From DATFES01 sp035457725 (GTDB lineage: Bacteria > Pseudomonadota > Alphaproteobacteria > CACIAM-22H2): a stretch of DNA of 17,310 bases. Below, in pieces: positions 1 to 7,926 of the stretch; within the stretch, counting starts at the first letter, position 1, and every line of letters begins with the position of its first letter. Made by a program: the position numbers and the translations under genes. The stretch is taken from the NCBI GenBank assembly GCA_035457725.1, contig DATIBC010000123.1, positions 1 to 17,310 on the forward strand, given 5' to 3'. The notes under the pieces are model-generated. The model saw only the letters and a list, made by a program, of their open reading frames with translations. It ran no database searches and was not told the DNA's origin.

Positions 1-594
1 ATCGTTGGCGAGGAAGTCGTCGAGCGACAGCACCTCGACCTCCATCGTCGGCGTGTCCTTGCCGACGTTCTCGGCGTAGAAGCTGGCGTTGGCGAAATTG
101 CCGATCGCCTCGTCGTGGCCGTACATCAGCCGGCGCTCCGAACGCGCCGACAGCGCCGCCTGATGCGTCTCGACGAATTCGAAACCGTTGAGCTTGAGAT
201 TGGCGAGCAGGCGGCCGTAGGGATGCGGGTCGGGCTCGAAGGCGATGACCCGGCCCGACGGGCCGACGCGGTTCGCCATGATCACCGAATGCATGCCGAT
301 ATTGGCGCCGATGTCGATCGCCACGTGGCCGGGCCGCAGCATGCGGTTCAGCAGCTTGCTGATCTCCGGCCGGAAGGCGCCGTAGAAATAGATATACCAC
401 TCGCAAAATGAGAACGTGTCGACGTGCATCAACAAGCCGTCGTCATAGTCAACGACCGAGCGGATGGGCCGGTCATTCCCCGGCGGATGGATCTTCCGCA
501 CCAGGCGATCGGTGCCCTTGGGATGGAAGCGGCGCGTCGCCCAGGCGAGGGCGTGGATCAACTGCGGCGGAAGGGCGGGCGAACGCGGAGCCAT
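1..594 (-). CDS. FkbM family SAM-dependent methyltransferase, 3' part cut by window edge
   Basis: The first 198 residues of a protein whose C-terminus lies beyond the left edge. I read it directly from the reverse strand. A class I SAM-binding motif, VAIDIGANIGMHS, begins at residue 91, with the acidic motif EPDP at residues 120-123; both are typical of FkbM-type methyltransferases, which usually O-methylate sugars or other small molecules. The preceding segment (residues about 58-85, including FCEWYIYFYG) matches the usual lead-in of the family. ATG at 594 was chosen because a GAGG Shine-Dalgarno-like sequence lies 4 bases upstream (599-602 on this strand) and an in-frame stop lies at 652-654. 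It is divergent from the glutamate dehydrogenase gene. In glycan-rich surroundings a role in methylating surface sugars is plausible, but the substrate cannot be told from sequence. Confidence 0.85.
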   Translation of the reverse strand, partial: MAPRSPALPPQLIHALAWATRRFHPKGTDRLVRKIHPPGNDRPIRSVVDYDDGLLMHVDTFSFCEWYIYFYGAFRPEISKLLNRMLRPGHVAIDIGANIGMHSVIMANRVGPSGRVIAFEPDPHPYGRLLANLKLNGFEFVETHQAALSARSERRLMYGHDEAIGNFANASFYAENVGKDTPTMEVEVLSLDDFLAND

Positions 595-742
595 ATGTCC
601 TCGGAAGACGGGGCGAATTGCGTCCCGATATCGGGCCAAAGCGGAAACCTGTCAACAACGCCGGGCCCGGCGCGCTATTCCGCGCCGACGCCCCGGTTTA
701 CGGTCGCGTTAGTGGCCCCGGCCGCCGCGATGCGCTAAGGTT

Positions 743-771
743 TTGACAAATCGAGCCCAGTGCCGAATTTC
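743..771 (+). promoter_or_regulatory. Possible sigma70-like promoter for the glutamate dehydrogenase gene
   Basis: A perfect TTGACA hexamer lies at 743-748. About 16-17 bases downstream, around 765-771, is the AT-rich stretch GAATTTC in otherwise very GC-rich DNA, a weak match to a -10 element. It is oriented toward the dehydrogenase gene and lies about 55-80 bases before its ATG. The -35 match is seen directly; that it works as a promoter is inference, and the -10 is poor. Confidence 0.35.
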
Positions 772-793
772 GCCGGCCGACGGCCGGCCGGCG
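771..793 (+). promoter_or_regulatory. GC-only hairpin in the glutamate dehydrogenase leader
   Basis: A perfect inverted repeat with 8-bp all-GC arms: CGCCGGCC at 771-778 and GGCCGGCG at 786-793, separated by the 7-base loop GACGGCC. The stem can be extended by a T-G wobble and one T-A pair. It lies between the candidate promoter and the ribosome binding site at 814-820, so it would form in the 5' leader of the mRNA. It is not followed by a run of T, so it does not look like a simple intrinsic terminator. It could affect mRNA stability or translation, or be a dyad for a DNA-binding protein; GC-rich DNA also yields such dyads by chance. Confidence 0.4.
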
Positions 794-813
794 GATCAAT
801 CGCCGGGCGACGG

Positions 814-820
814 CAGGGGG
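814..820 (+). promoter_or_regulatory. Ribosome binding site deciding the glutamate dehydrogenase start
   Basis: An AGGGGG sequence at about 815-820 stands 5 bases before ATG 826. It favours ATG 826 over the upstream in-frame GTG at 760, which would add 22 residues of low-complexity Gly/Arg-rich sequence encoded by the leader hairpin. Confidence 0.65.
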
Positions 821-825
821 ATGAA

Positions 826-3800
826 ATGCTAGGCGAAGCCGAACGGCGAAAATCCGAAATCCTGCAGCGTGTCGTCGAGCTGGCGCGAACGCGGCTGTCG
901 GGCGCCAAGGGCGCCGCCGCGGCGGCGTTCGTGGAGCGCTACTACGCCAATGTCGCCGCCGAAGATCTCGCGGACGCCACGGTCGACGACCTTTACGGCG
1001 GGGCGATCGCGCTGTGGCAGTTCGGGCGCGCGCGCAAGGCCGACGAGGCCAAAGTGCGCGTCTACAATCCGCGGCTGGCCGAACACGGCTGGTCGTCGCG
1101 CCACACGGTTATCGAGATCGTCAACGACGACATGCCCTTCCTCGTCGACTCGGTCACCGCCGAGATTAATCGACGCGAGATCACCGTCCACCTCGTCATT
1201 CACCCGATCGTGCGCGTCAAGCGCGACGACAAGGGGTCGGCTGGCGCGATCGCCGATGATGGCGTGCCCGAATCCTTCATGCATGTCGAAATCGATGAGC
1301 AGGGCGGGTCCGACACGCTGGCGGAATTGCAATCCGATATCGTGCGCATCCTTGCCGACGTGCGCGCCGCAGTCGGCGACTGGAAGGCGATGCTGGCGCG
1401 GATGAACGAGGTGATCGGCGAGCTCGCCGAACGGCCGCCGCCGGTCCCGGCGGGCGAAATCGAATCGGCGCGGGCGTTCCTGTCGTGGCTGGCCAACAAC
1501 CACTTCACGTTTCTCGGCTACCGCGAGTACGAGTTTTCCAGCGAAGGCCGCGCCAACGTCGTCGCCCGCCGTGGCCTCGGATTGTGCCGCGACGACGCAT
1601 TGGTGATCTTCGACGGCCTGCGCAACTTGTCGCAACTTCCGCCCGACGTACAGGAATTCGTCCGCCAGCCGCGGCTGCTCAAGATCACCAAGTCCAATCG
1701 CCGTTCGACGGTGCATCGCGCGGTGCACTTCGACACCATCGGCGTCAAGAAGTTCGGGGCCGGCGGCAAGGTGGCCGGCGAGCGCGTATTCCTCGGCCTG
1801 TTCACCTCGGCCGCCTACAGCCAGCGGCCGCGCGACATTCCGTTGCTCGCCGACAAGGTACGGCGAATCATCGATCGCGCCGGTTTCGCCGCCGAGAGCC
1901 ATGACGGCAAGGCGCTGGCCAACATCCTGGAGACTTTTCCGCGCGACGAGTTGTTCCAGGCCTCGGACGACGAACTCTTCGAGACCGCCCTCGGCGTGCT
2001 GCGCCTGCAGGAGCGTCAGCGCACCGCGCTGTTCGTCCGCCGCGATCCCTTCGAGCGTTTCATCTCGGCGCTGGTCTACGTCCCACGCGACCGCTATTCG
2101 ACCACGTTGCGGCTGTCGTTCCAGACAATCCTCGAGGACGCCTTTGGCGGGGCCGTCGCCGCCTTCCAAAGCCAGTTCGCGGATGAATCGGTGCTGGCGC
2201 GCATCCACTTCATCGTCAAGACGACTCCCGGCGCGATACCGCATTACAGCGTCGAAGAGATCACGCGCCGCCTGGTCGAGGCGGGCCGCAGCTTCGCCGA
2301 TCGGCTCAAGGACGCGCTGACCTCGGCGCATGGCGAAGACAAGGGCCTCGCGATATGGCGGCGCTACGCCGAGGCGTTTCCCGCCGGCTATCGCGAACGC
2401 TTCGCGCCCGAAGCGGCGGTCGCCGACATCGCCAAGATCGAAACGGTCCTCGCTGGCGGCGCGCGCCTCGCACTCAATCTCTATCGCGACGTCGATTCGA
2501 GCGAGGACGAGCTGCGCTTTCGCGTCTATGGCCGTACGCAACCGGTGCCGCTCTCCGACATTCTGCCGATGCTCGAGAATTTCGGGATCAAGGTGATGTC
2601 GGAGGTCCCCTACCGTGTCGATATCAGCGGCGCGAAAGAGCCAGTGTGGATGCAGGACTTCGCGATGACGACGCGCGACACCCGCGCGGTCGACCTCGCC
2701 GACCTCAAGGGCGAGTTCGAGGAAGCGTTCGCGCATGTCTGGGCGGGAGCGCTCGAGAACGACGGGTTCAACCGCCTAGTCATCGCCGCCAGCCTGTCGG
2801 CGCGCGAGGTGACGGTGGTCCGCGCCTACGCGCGCTATCTGCGCCAGGTCGGCATTCCGTTCAGCCAGGCTTACATGGAAGACACGCTCGCCGGCCACGC
2901 CAAGATCACGCGCCGGCTCGTCGACTTGTTCTTGTGCCTGCACGATCCGGCCGAACGCAAGGACGCCGGCGTGAAGTCGGGCGGCATCGTCGTCGAGGTC
3001 GAGCATCTGCTCGACGAGGTGGCGAGCCTCGACGAGGACCGCATCTTGCGCCGCTTCCTCAATTTGATCCGCTCGACCCTGCGGACGAATTTTTTCCAGC
3101 GCACCGTCGAGGGCGGGCCGAAGGCATACGTCGCGCTCAAGTTGGACAGCCGGCGCATCGACGAGTTGCCGTTGCCACGCCCGCATGTCGAGATCTTCGT
3201 CTACAGCCCGCAAGTCGAAGCGGTGCATTTGCGCGGCGGCAAGGTGGCGCGCGGCGGCATCCGGTGGTCGGACCGGCGCGAGGATTTCCGCACCGAGGTT
3301 CTCGGCCTCATGAAGGCGCAGATGGTCAAGAACGCCGTCATCGTCCCGGTGGGATCGAAGGGCGGATTTTTCGTCAAGCGTCCGCCGCCTGCCGATGCCG
3401 GGCGCGAGGCGCAACAAGCCGAGGGCATCGCCTGCTATAAGACGATGATGCGCGGGTTGCTCGACGTGACCGACAACCTGACTCCCTCGGGGATCGCGCC
3501 GCCGCAGGATGTCGTGCGGCACGACGACGACGATCCGTATCTCGTGGTCGCCGCCGACAAGGGAACCGCGACGTTCTCCGACATCGCCAATGGCGTGGCG
3601 CGCGAATACGGATTTTGGCTCGATGACGCGTTCGCCTCGGGCGGCTCGGCCGGCTACGACCACAAGGGCATGGGGATCACCGCGCGCGGCGCTTGGGAGG
3701 CGGTGAAGCGGCATTTCCGCGAGCTCGGCCACGACACGCAAAGTCAGGATTTCACCGTGATCGGCGTCGGCGACATGTCGGGCGACGTGTTCGGCAATGG

Positions 3801-5685
3801 CATGCTGCAATCGAAGCACATCAAGCTGCTCGGCGCCTTCGATCATCGCCACATCTTCCTCGATCCGGCGCCCGATCCGGCGATCTCGTTCGCCGAGCGC
3901 GAGCGGATATTCAAACTGCCGCGCTCGTCATGGGCCGATTACGACGCGAAACTGATCTCTGCCGGCGGCGGCGTGTTCGATCGCAAGGCCAAGGCGATCA
4001 AGCTGTCGCCGGAACTCAAGCAACTTCTCGACCTGTCATCCGACCAGGCGACGCCGGCCGACGTCATGAAGATGATGCTCAAGGCGCCGGTCGATCTGTT
4101 GTGGCTGGGCGGCATCGGTAATTACGTCAAGGCCGCTGACGAAAGCCACGCCGAAGTCGGCGACCGCGCCAACGACGCGCTGCGAATCGATGGCCGCGAC
4201 GTGCGCGCGCGCGTGATGGGCGAGGGGGCGAATCTCGGCGTCACACAGCGCGGGCGCGTCGAATACGCGGTCTTCGGCGCCGGCGGCGCCGGCGGCAGTA
4301 TCAACACCGACGCGATCGACAATTCGGCCGGCGTCGACACCTCCGACCACGAAGTCAACATCAAGATCCTGCTCGGCGATGTCGTCCAGCGCGGCGACAT
4401 GACGATCAAGCAGCGCGATCAGTTGTTGGCGAAGATGACCGACGAGGTGGGCCTGCTGGTGCTGCGCGACAATTATCTCCAGACCCAAGCCATATCGCTG
4501 GCCGAGGCCGAGGGCGCGGCGGCGCTCGACCGGCAGGTACGGATGATCCGCGCCATGGAGAAGACGGGCCGGCTCAACCGCGCCATAGAGTTCCTGCCCG
4601 ACGACGAGGAGATCGCCAACCGCCAGACGGCGCACCGCGGCCTGACGAGGCCGGAACTCGCCGTCATTTTCGCTTACGCCAAGCTGGCGCTCTACGACGC
4701 GTTGCTGCCGAGCCAGCTTCCCGACGATCCGGCGCTGACGTTCGATCTTGTCCGCTACTTCCCCTCGGCGCTCCGCAAGACGTATCGCGAGGCGATCATG
4801 CGCCATCGCTTGCGGCGCGAGATCATCGCCACGTCGATCACCAACAGCCTGACCAATCGCTGCGGGCCGACGTTCGTCAACGATCTCGCCGAGGAAACCG
4901 GCGCCTCGCCGGTCGACGCGGCGCGCGCCTATCTCGTCGTGCGCGAAATCTTCGAGATGCGTCCGCTGTGGATGGCCATCGAGGCGCTCGACAACAAGAC
5001 CCTCGCCGCCGCGCAGTACCGCCTCTTGCGCGAGACCATGGCGCTAGTCGAACGCGCGGCGACCTGGTTCGTGCGCCACGCCGAGGGCGAGATCGACGTC
5101 GCCGCGACGATCGCCCGCTATCAGCCCGGCGTCGCGGCGTTGCAGGCGACGGTGAGCGAGATGCTCGATCCAGGCCGCGCCGAGGCGCTGGCGCGCCGCG
5201 CCGCGGCGCTTGCCGCCGACGGCGTGCCGGCGGAGCTTGCGACGCGCGTCGCCGGCCTCGCCGATCTTGTCGCCGCCCCCGACCTGGCGCAGATCGCGCA
5301 GCGGACCGAGACCGATATTCCGGAGGTGGCGCGGGTGTACTACGCCATCGGTGCGCGGCTCGGCTTCGACTGGCTGCGCGAAGCCGCGCAGCAGGTGAAG
5401 ACCGAGACCGCTTGGCAGAAGCTCGCCTCGCGCGCCATCGTCGACGACTTGTTCGCCCAACAGGCCGATCTCGCCGAGCGCGCGGTGCGTGCCGCCGGCG
5501 GCGCGGGCGGCGTCGCGAGCGGCAAGCTCGACGCGGTCGCCGACCGCTGGGTCGATCGACACAAGGCGGGTCTCGGGCGGTTCGATGCGCGGCTTTCCGA
5601 GCTCAAGACGGCCGGCCAGCTCGAACTCGCGGCGCTCGCCGTGGCGAGCCGCGAACTGCGGGCGTTGACCGCGCCCGCCGCGTGA
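826..5685 (+). CDS. gdhZ: NAD-specific glutamate dehydrogenase, large (180 kDa, L-GDH) type
   Basis: Oxidatively deaminates L-glutamate to 2-oxoglutarate and ammonia with NAD+ in the cytoplasm, linking amino-acid catabolism to the TCA cycle. From ATG 826 the protein has 1619 residues, the normal size for the Bac_GDH family (called GdhB in Pseudomonas and GdhZ in Caulobacter; the symbol is by family, not proven orthology). The N-terminal regulatory part has the conserved IEIVNDDMPFLVDSV at 96-110. The catalytic core shows VPVGSKGGFF (Lys845), GGSAGYDHKGMGITARGAW from 939, the nucleotide-binding loop GVGDMSGDVFGNG at 980-992, GEGANLG from 1132 and the INTDAIDNSAGVDTSDHEVN region near 1158-1178. 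A helical C-terminal region of about 400 residues follows. No frameshift or missing core motif is seen. The start is supported by an AGGGGG site; an upstream GTG at 760 gives the longest reading frame but is less likely. Large enzymes of this family are often allosterically regulated. Confidence 0.96.
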   Translation: MLGEAERRKSEILQRVVELARTRLSGAKGAAAAAFVERYYANVAAEDLADATVDDLYGGAIALWQFGRARKADEAKVRVYNPRLAEHGWSSRHTVIEIVNDDMPFLVDSVTAEINRREITVHLVIHPIVRVKRDDKGSAGAIADDGVPESFMHVEIDEQGGSDTLAELQSDIVRILADVRAAVGDWKAMLARMNEVIGELAERPPPVPAGEIESARAFLSWLANNHFTFLGYREYEFSSEGRANVVARRGLGLCRDDALVIFDGLRNLSQLPPDVQEFVRQPRLLKITKSNRRSTVHRAVHFDTIGVKKFGAGGKVAGERVFLGLFTSAAYSQRPRDIPLLADKVRRIIDRAGFAAESHDGKALANILETFPRDELFQASDDELFETALGVLRLQERQRTALFVRRDPFERFISALVYVPRDRYSTTLRLSFQTILEDAFGGAVAAFQSQFADESVLARIHFIVKTTPGAIPHYSVEEITRRLVEAGRSFADRLKDALTSAHGEDKGLAIWRRYAEAFPAGYRERFAPEAAVADIAKIETVLAGGARLALNLYRDVDSSEDELRFRVYGRTQPVPLSDILPMLENFGIKVMSEVPYRVDISGAKEPVWMQDFAMTTRDTRAVDLADLKGEFEEAFAHVWAGALENDGFNRLVIAASLSAREVTVVRAYARYLRQVGIPFSQAYMEDTLAGHAKITRRLVDLFLCLHDPAERKDAGVKSGGIVVEVEHLLDEVASLDEDRILRRFLNLIRSTLRTNFFQRTVEGGPKAYVALKLDSRRIDELPLPRPHVEIFVYSPQVEAVHLRGGKVARGGIRWSDRREDFRTEVLGLMKAQMVKNAVIVPVGSKGGFFVKRPPPADAGREAQQAEGIACYKTMMRGLLDVTDNLTPSGIAPPQDVVRHDDDDPYLVVAADKGTATFSDIANGVAREYGFWLDDAFASGGSAGYDHKGMGITARGAWEAVKRHFRELGHDTQSQDFTVIGVGDMSGDVFGNGMLQSKHIKLLGAFDHRHIFLDPAPDPAISFAERERIFKLPRSSWADYDAKLISAGGGVFDRKAKAIKLSPELKQLLDLSSDQATPADVMKMMLKAPVDLLWLGGIGNYVKAADESHAEVGDRANDALRIDGRDVRARVMGEGANLGVTQRGRVEYAVFGAGGAGGSINTDAIDNSAGVDTSDHEVNIKILLGDVVQRGDMTIKQRDQLLAKMTDEVGLLVLRDNYLQTQAISLAEAEGAAALDRQVRMIRAMEKTGRLNRAIEFLPDDEEIANRQTAHRGLTRPELAVIFAYAKLALYDALLPSQLPDDPALTFDLVRYFPSALRKTYREAIMRHRLRREIIATSITNSLTNRCGPTFVNDLAEETGASPVDAARAYLVVREIFEMRPLWMAIEALDNKTLAAAQYRLLRETMALVERAATWFVRHAEGEIDVAATIARYQPGVAALQATVSEMLDPGRAEALARRAAALAADGVPAELATRVAGLADLVAAPDLAQIAQRTETDIPEVARVYYAIGARLGFDWLREAAQQVKTETAWQKLASRAIVDDLFAQQADLAERAVRAAGGAGGVASGKLDAVADRWVDRHKAGLGRFDARLSELKTAGQLELAALAVASRELRALTAPAA

Positions 5686-5728
5686 TCGTCGCCCGCCGCA
5701 CCACCGCATTCGCCAAGGGACGACGTCG

Positions 5729-6976
5729 TTGAACCGCTCGGCGGTTGCCGCATGGTGCTTGTTCGATTGGGCCAACTCGGCGTTTCCTGCCGTCATCACC
5801 ACGTTCGTCTTCGCCACTTATTTCACTCAGGCGGTGGCGCCCGATCCCGTCTCCGGAACGGCGCTCTGGGGCCAGGCCCTGGCGATCAGCGGATTGGTCA
5901 TCGCCGTGCTCAGCCCCGTCTCGGGCGCTATCGCCGACCGTACCGGCCGCAGGAAGGCATGGCTGGCGCTGTTCGGGACGATCAATGTTCTCGCCATCGC
6001 CGCGCTATGGTTCGTCCGGCCTTCGGAAGACTGGGTGCTTTTTGCGCTAGTCGCGGTCGCGGTCGCCACGATCGCCTTCGAAGTGGCGACGATGTTCTAT
6101 AACGCGATGCTGCCCGAACTCTCGCCGCCATCGCATGTCGGACGCATATCGGGCTGGGGTTGGGGCGTCGGCTATGTCGGCGGCATCGTCTGCCTGGGCG
6201 TCGTCCTGAAGCTCTTCGTCGAGCCGGACCCATCGCCCTTTGGCCTCGATCGCACGGCCGCCGAGCACGTTCGCATCGCCGGACCGTTCTCGGCGATTTG
6301 GTACCTGGCGTTCGCGGTGCCGTTGTTCGTGCTGGTCGGCGAGCCGCCGGGCCCGCGGCCGCGGCTTACCGCCGCGCTCGCCGGCGGGCTCGCCGATCTG
6401 TGGACGACCATCCGCGCCTTGCGCCGTCACGCCGACTTGGCGTGGTTCCTGCTCGCCAACATGATTTACACCGACGGGCTCACGACGCTGTTCGCGTTCG
6501 GCGGCATCTATGCCGCAGGCACGTTCGGCATGAGCCTCGGCGAAGTGATCGTCTTCGGCGTCATGCTCAACGTGACGGCGGGCGCCGGCGCCATCGCCTT
6601 TGCCTGGGTCGACGACTGGATCGGCGCGCGGCGCACGGTATTGATCGGCCTCGCGGCGCTCATCGCGCTTGGCGGCGCCTTACTGATCGTCGAATCCAAG
6701 ACCGTCTTCTGGGCGCTTGGCCTGCTGCTGGGCGCGTTTTTCGGGCCGGTGCAGGCCGGCAGTCGCTCGCTCGTGGCGCGCGTGGCGCCGGCGCGACAGC
6801 GAACGCAGATGTTCGGATTGTTCGCGCTTTCGGGCCGTATCACCACATTCCTCGGACCGGCGGTGCTCGCTTGGGCCACCGCGGCGAGCGGCAGCCAGCG
6901 CGCCGGGATGGCGACGATCCTCGTTTTCCTCGCCGTCGGGCTCGGCCTGCTCTGGCTCAAGGTCCGGCCGGTATGA
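5729..6976 (+). CDS. UMF1-type major facilitator superfamily transporter (Atg22-like)
   Basis: A 415-residue inner-membrane protein with about 12 hydrophobic segments. Family hallmarks are the N-terminal LFDWANSAF (residues 11-19), the MFS loop motif GAIADRTGRRK after the second helix, and MFYNAMLPEL in the fourth/fifth-helix region. These match the bacterial UMF1 family related to yeast Atg22, a vacuolar amino-acid effluxer; the bacterial substrate is unknown. The start is TTG at 5729, preceded by AAGGGA at 5715-5720 with 8 bases of spacing, and it places the conserved DWANSAF at the usual distance from the N-terminus. It lies 43 bases after the glutamate dehydrogenase stop and is probably cotranscribed. 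A role in moving amino acids or their products would fit that neighbour but is inference. Confidence 0.88.
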   Translation: MNRSAVAAWCLFDWANSAFPAVITTFVFATYFTQAVAPDPVSGTALWGQALAISGLVIAVLSPVSGAIADRTGRRKAWLALFGTINVLAIAALWFVRPSEDWVLFALVAVAVATIAFEVATMFYNAMLPELSPPSHVGRISGWGWGVGYVGGIVCLGVVLKLFVEPDPSPFGLDRTAAEHVRIAGPFSAIWYLAFAVPLFVLVGEPPGPRPRLTAALAGGLADLWTTIRALRRHADLAWFLLANMIYTDGLTTLFAFGGIYAAGTFGMSLGEVIVFGVMLNVTAGAGAIAFAWVDDWIGARRTVLIGLAALIALGGALLIVESKTVFWALGLLLGAFFGPVQAGSRSLVARVAPARQRTQMFGLFALSGRITTFLGPAVLAWATAASGSQRAGMATILVFLAVGLGLLWLKVRPV

Positions 6977-7911
6977 TCGCCGGACAATGGCGTTCGGGTC
7001 TTTGGGTGCTGGTCAAACTCGGCGTCTCGGCGGGCCTGATCGCCTGGATCGCCACGCGCTTCGATTTCGTCGCGGCGGTTTCACGGATCGCCGGCATGCG
7101 GCCGGAACTTGTCGTCGTGGCGACGCTCGCGGTTCTGGCGCAATACGAACTCTATGCGTGGCGCTGGTGGCTGATCCTGCGCGCCATCGACGCACCGCTC
7201 GGGCACGCAACGGCATTGCGTTTCACCTTCGTCAGCTTCTTCTTTCACCAGACGCTGCTGCCGACGATCGGCATCGACGCGGCCCGCATCGTCCTCGTCG
7301 CCCGCGCCGGGATAGCGATGGGCATGGCGGTGAGCGGCGTCGCGATCGATCGGCTCGTCGCCACGTTTTCGCTCGCTCTCCTCGCAATCGTGGCGGCGCC
7401 CCTCTTGCGCGATCGACTGCCCCTGACGGGCATCAGCGAAACGCTGCTCGCCGTTGGGATCGTCGGCGCGATCGTCACCGCCTCGCCAATCGATTTCGCC
7501 TATCGAATCGAGCGTCGTATCGCCCGCTTCCCCTGGCTGTCGCCGTTCCGGCGCTTCGGCGAGGCTGCGCGCGCGGTGGCGAAAGACCGATCGAGCCTTT
7601 TCGCGGTGCTCGGACTGTCGCTCGCCATACATAGTTTGTCGCTGGCGATTCTCGCTCTCCTTGTCGTCGCCGCGGGTTCCGAGTTGCACTTCTTCGACGC
7701 CGCGATCCTCGCCGCGCCGGTGCTCGTCGCCGCGTCGCTGCCGATCTCCTTCGCCGGATGGGGCGTCCGCGAGGGGACAATGGTGGCGATATTCATCGCC
7801 GCCGGAGCGTCGGGCGCCGACGCACTCGTCGCCTCGATCGCCTCGGGCCTGCTCTATCTCGCGACCAGCCTCGTCGGCGCCGCGCTGTGGATCGCCGACC
7901 GCCGGGGTTAA
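6973..7911 (+). CDS. Lysylphosphatidylglycerol synthase TM-region family membrane protein
   Basis: A 312-residue, mostly hydrophobic protein with about 7-8 predicted membrane segments. It resembles the flippase-like membrane domain shared by MprF, AglD and YbhN proteins (Pfam LPG_synthase_TM): the early TM pair around residues 10-70 with LYAWRWWLIL, and the C-terminal signature SFAGWGVREGTMVAIF, are typical. The cytosolic aminoacyl-phosphatidylglycerol transferase domain of MprF is absent, so lysyl-lipid synthesis should not be assumed. Members of this size are often found in polysaccharide loci and may move lipids or lipid-linked sugars. ATG 6973 overlaps the transporter stop in an ATGA arrangement (4 bases), so the two are translationally coupled. 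Its 3' end converges with purH 15 bases away, with no clear terminator between them. Confidence 0.82.
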   Translation: MIAGQWRSGLWVLVKLGVSAGLIAWIATRFDFVAAVSRIAGMRPELVVVATLAVLAQYELYAWRWWLILRAIDAPLGHATALRFTFVSFFFHQTLLPTIGIDAARIVLVARAGIAMGMAVSGVAIDRLVATFSLALLAIVAAPLLRDRLPLTGISETLLAVGIVGAIVTASPIDFAYRIERRIARFPWLSPFRRFGEAARAVAKDRSSLFAVLGLSLAIHSLSLAILALLVVAAGSELHFFDAAILAAPVLVAASLPISFAGWGVREGTMVAIFIAAGASGADALVASIASGLLYLATSLVGAALWIADRRG

Positions 7912-7926
7912 TCGCCGCCGCTCGAA

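Noticed and set aside
760..825. Upstream GTG start at 760 for glutamate dehydrogenase
   Set aside because: It would translate the leader hairpin into Gly/Arg-rich sequence, has no good ribosome binding site, and ATG 826 has AGGGGG at ideal spacing.
829..2736. A 635-codon open frame on the minus strand, antisense to the N-terminal half of glutamate dehydrogenase
   Set aside because: Its translation is rich in Arg, Asp and Ala with no recognisable domain, and it lies wholly opposite an unmistakable gene; long antisense frames are expected in DNA this GC-rich.
4199..4215. Alternating GC run (GTGCGCGCGCGCGTG), a possible Z-DNA-forming tract
   Set aside because: It is short and fully explained as Val-Arg-Ala-Arg-Val codons in the conserved region of the dehydrogenase gene.
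7912..7926. Possible bidirectional terminator between the convergent membrane-protein gene and purH
   Set aside because: Only 15 bases separate the genes and I see no stem followed by a T-run on either strand.
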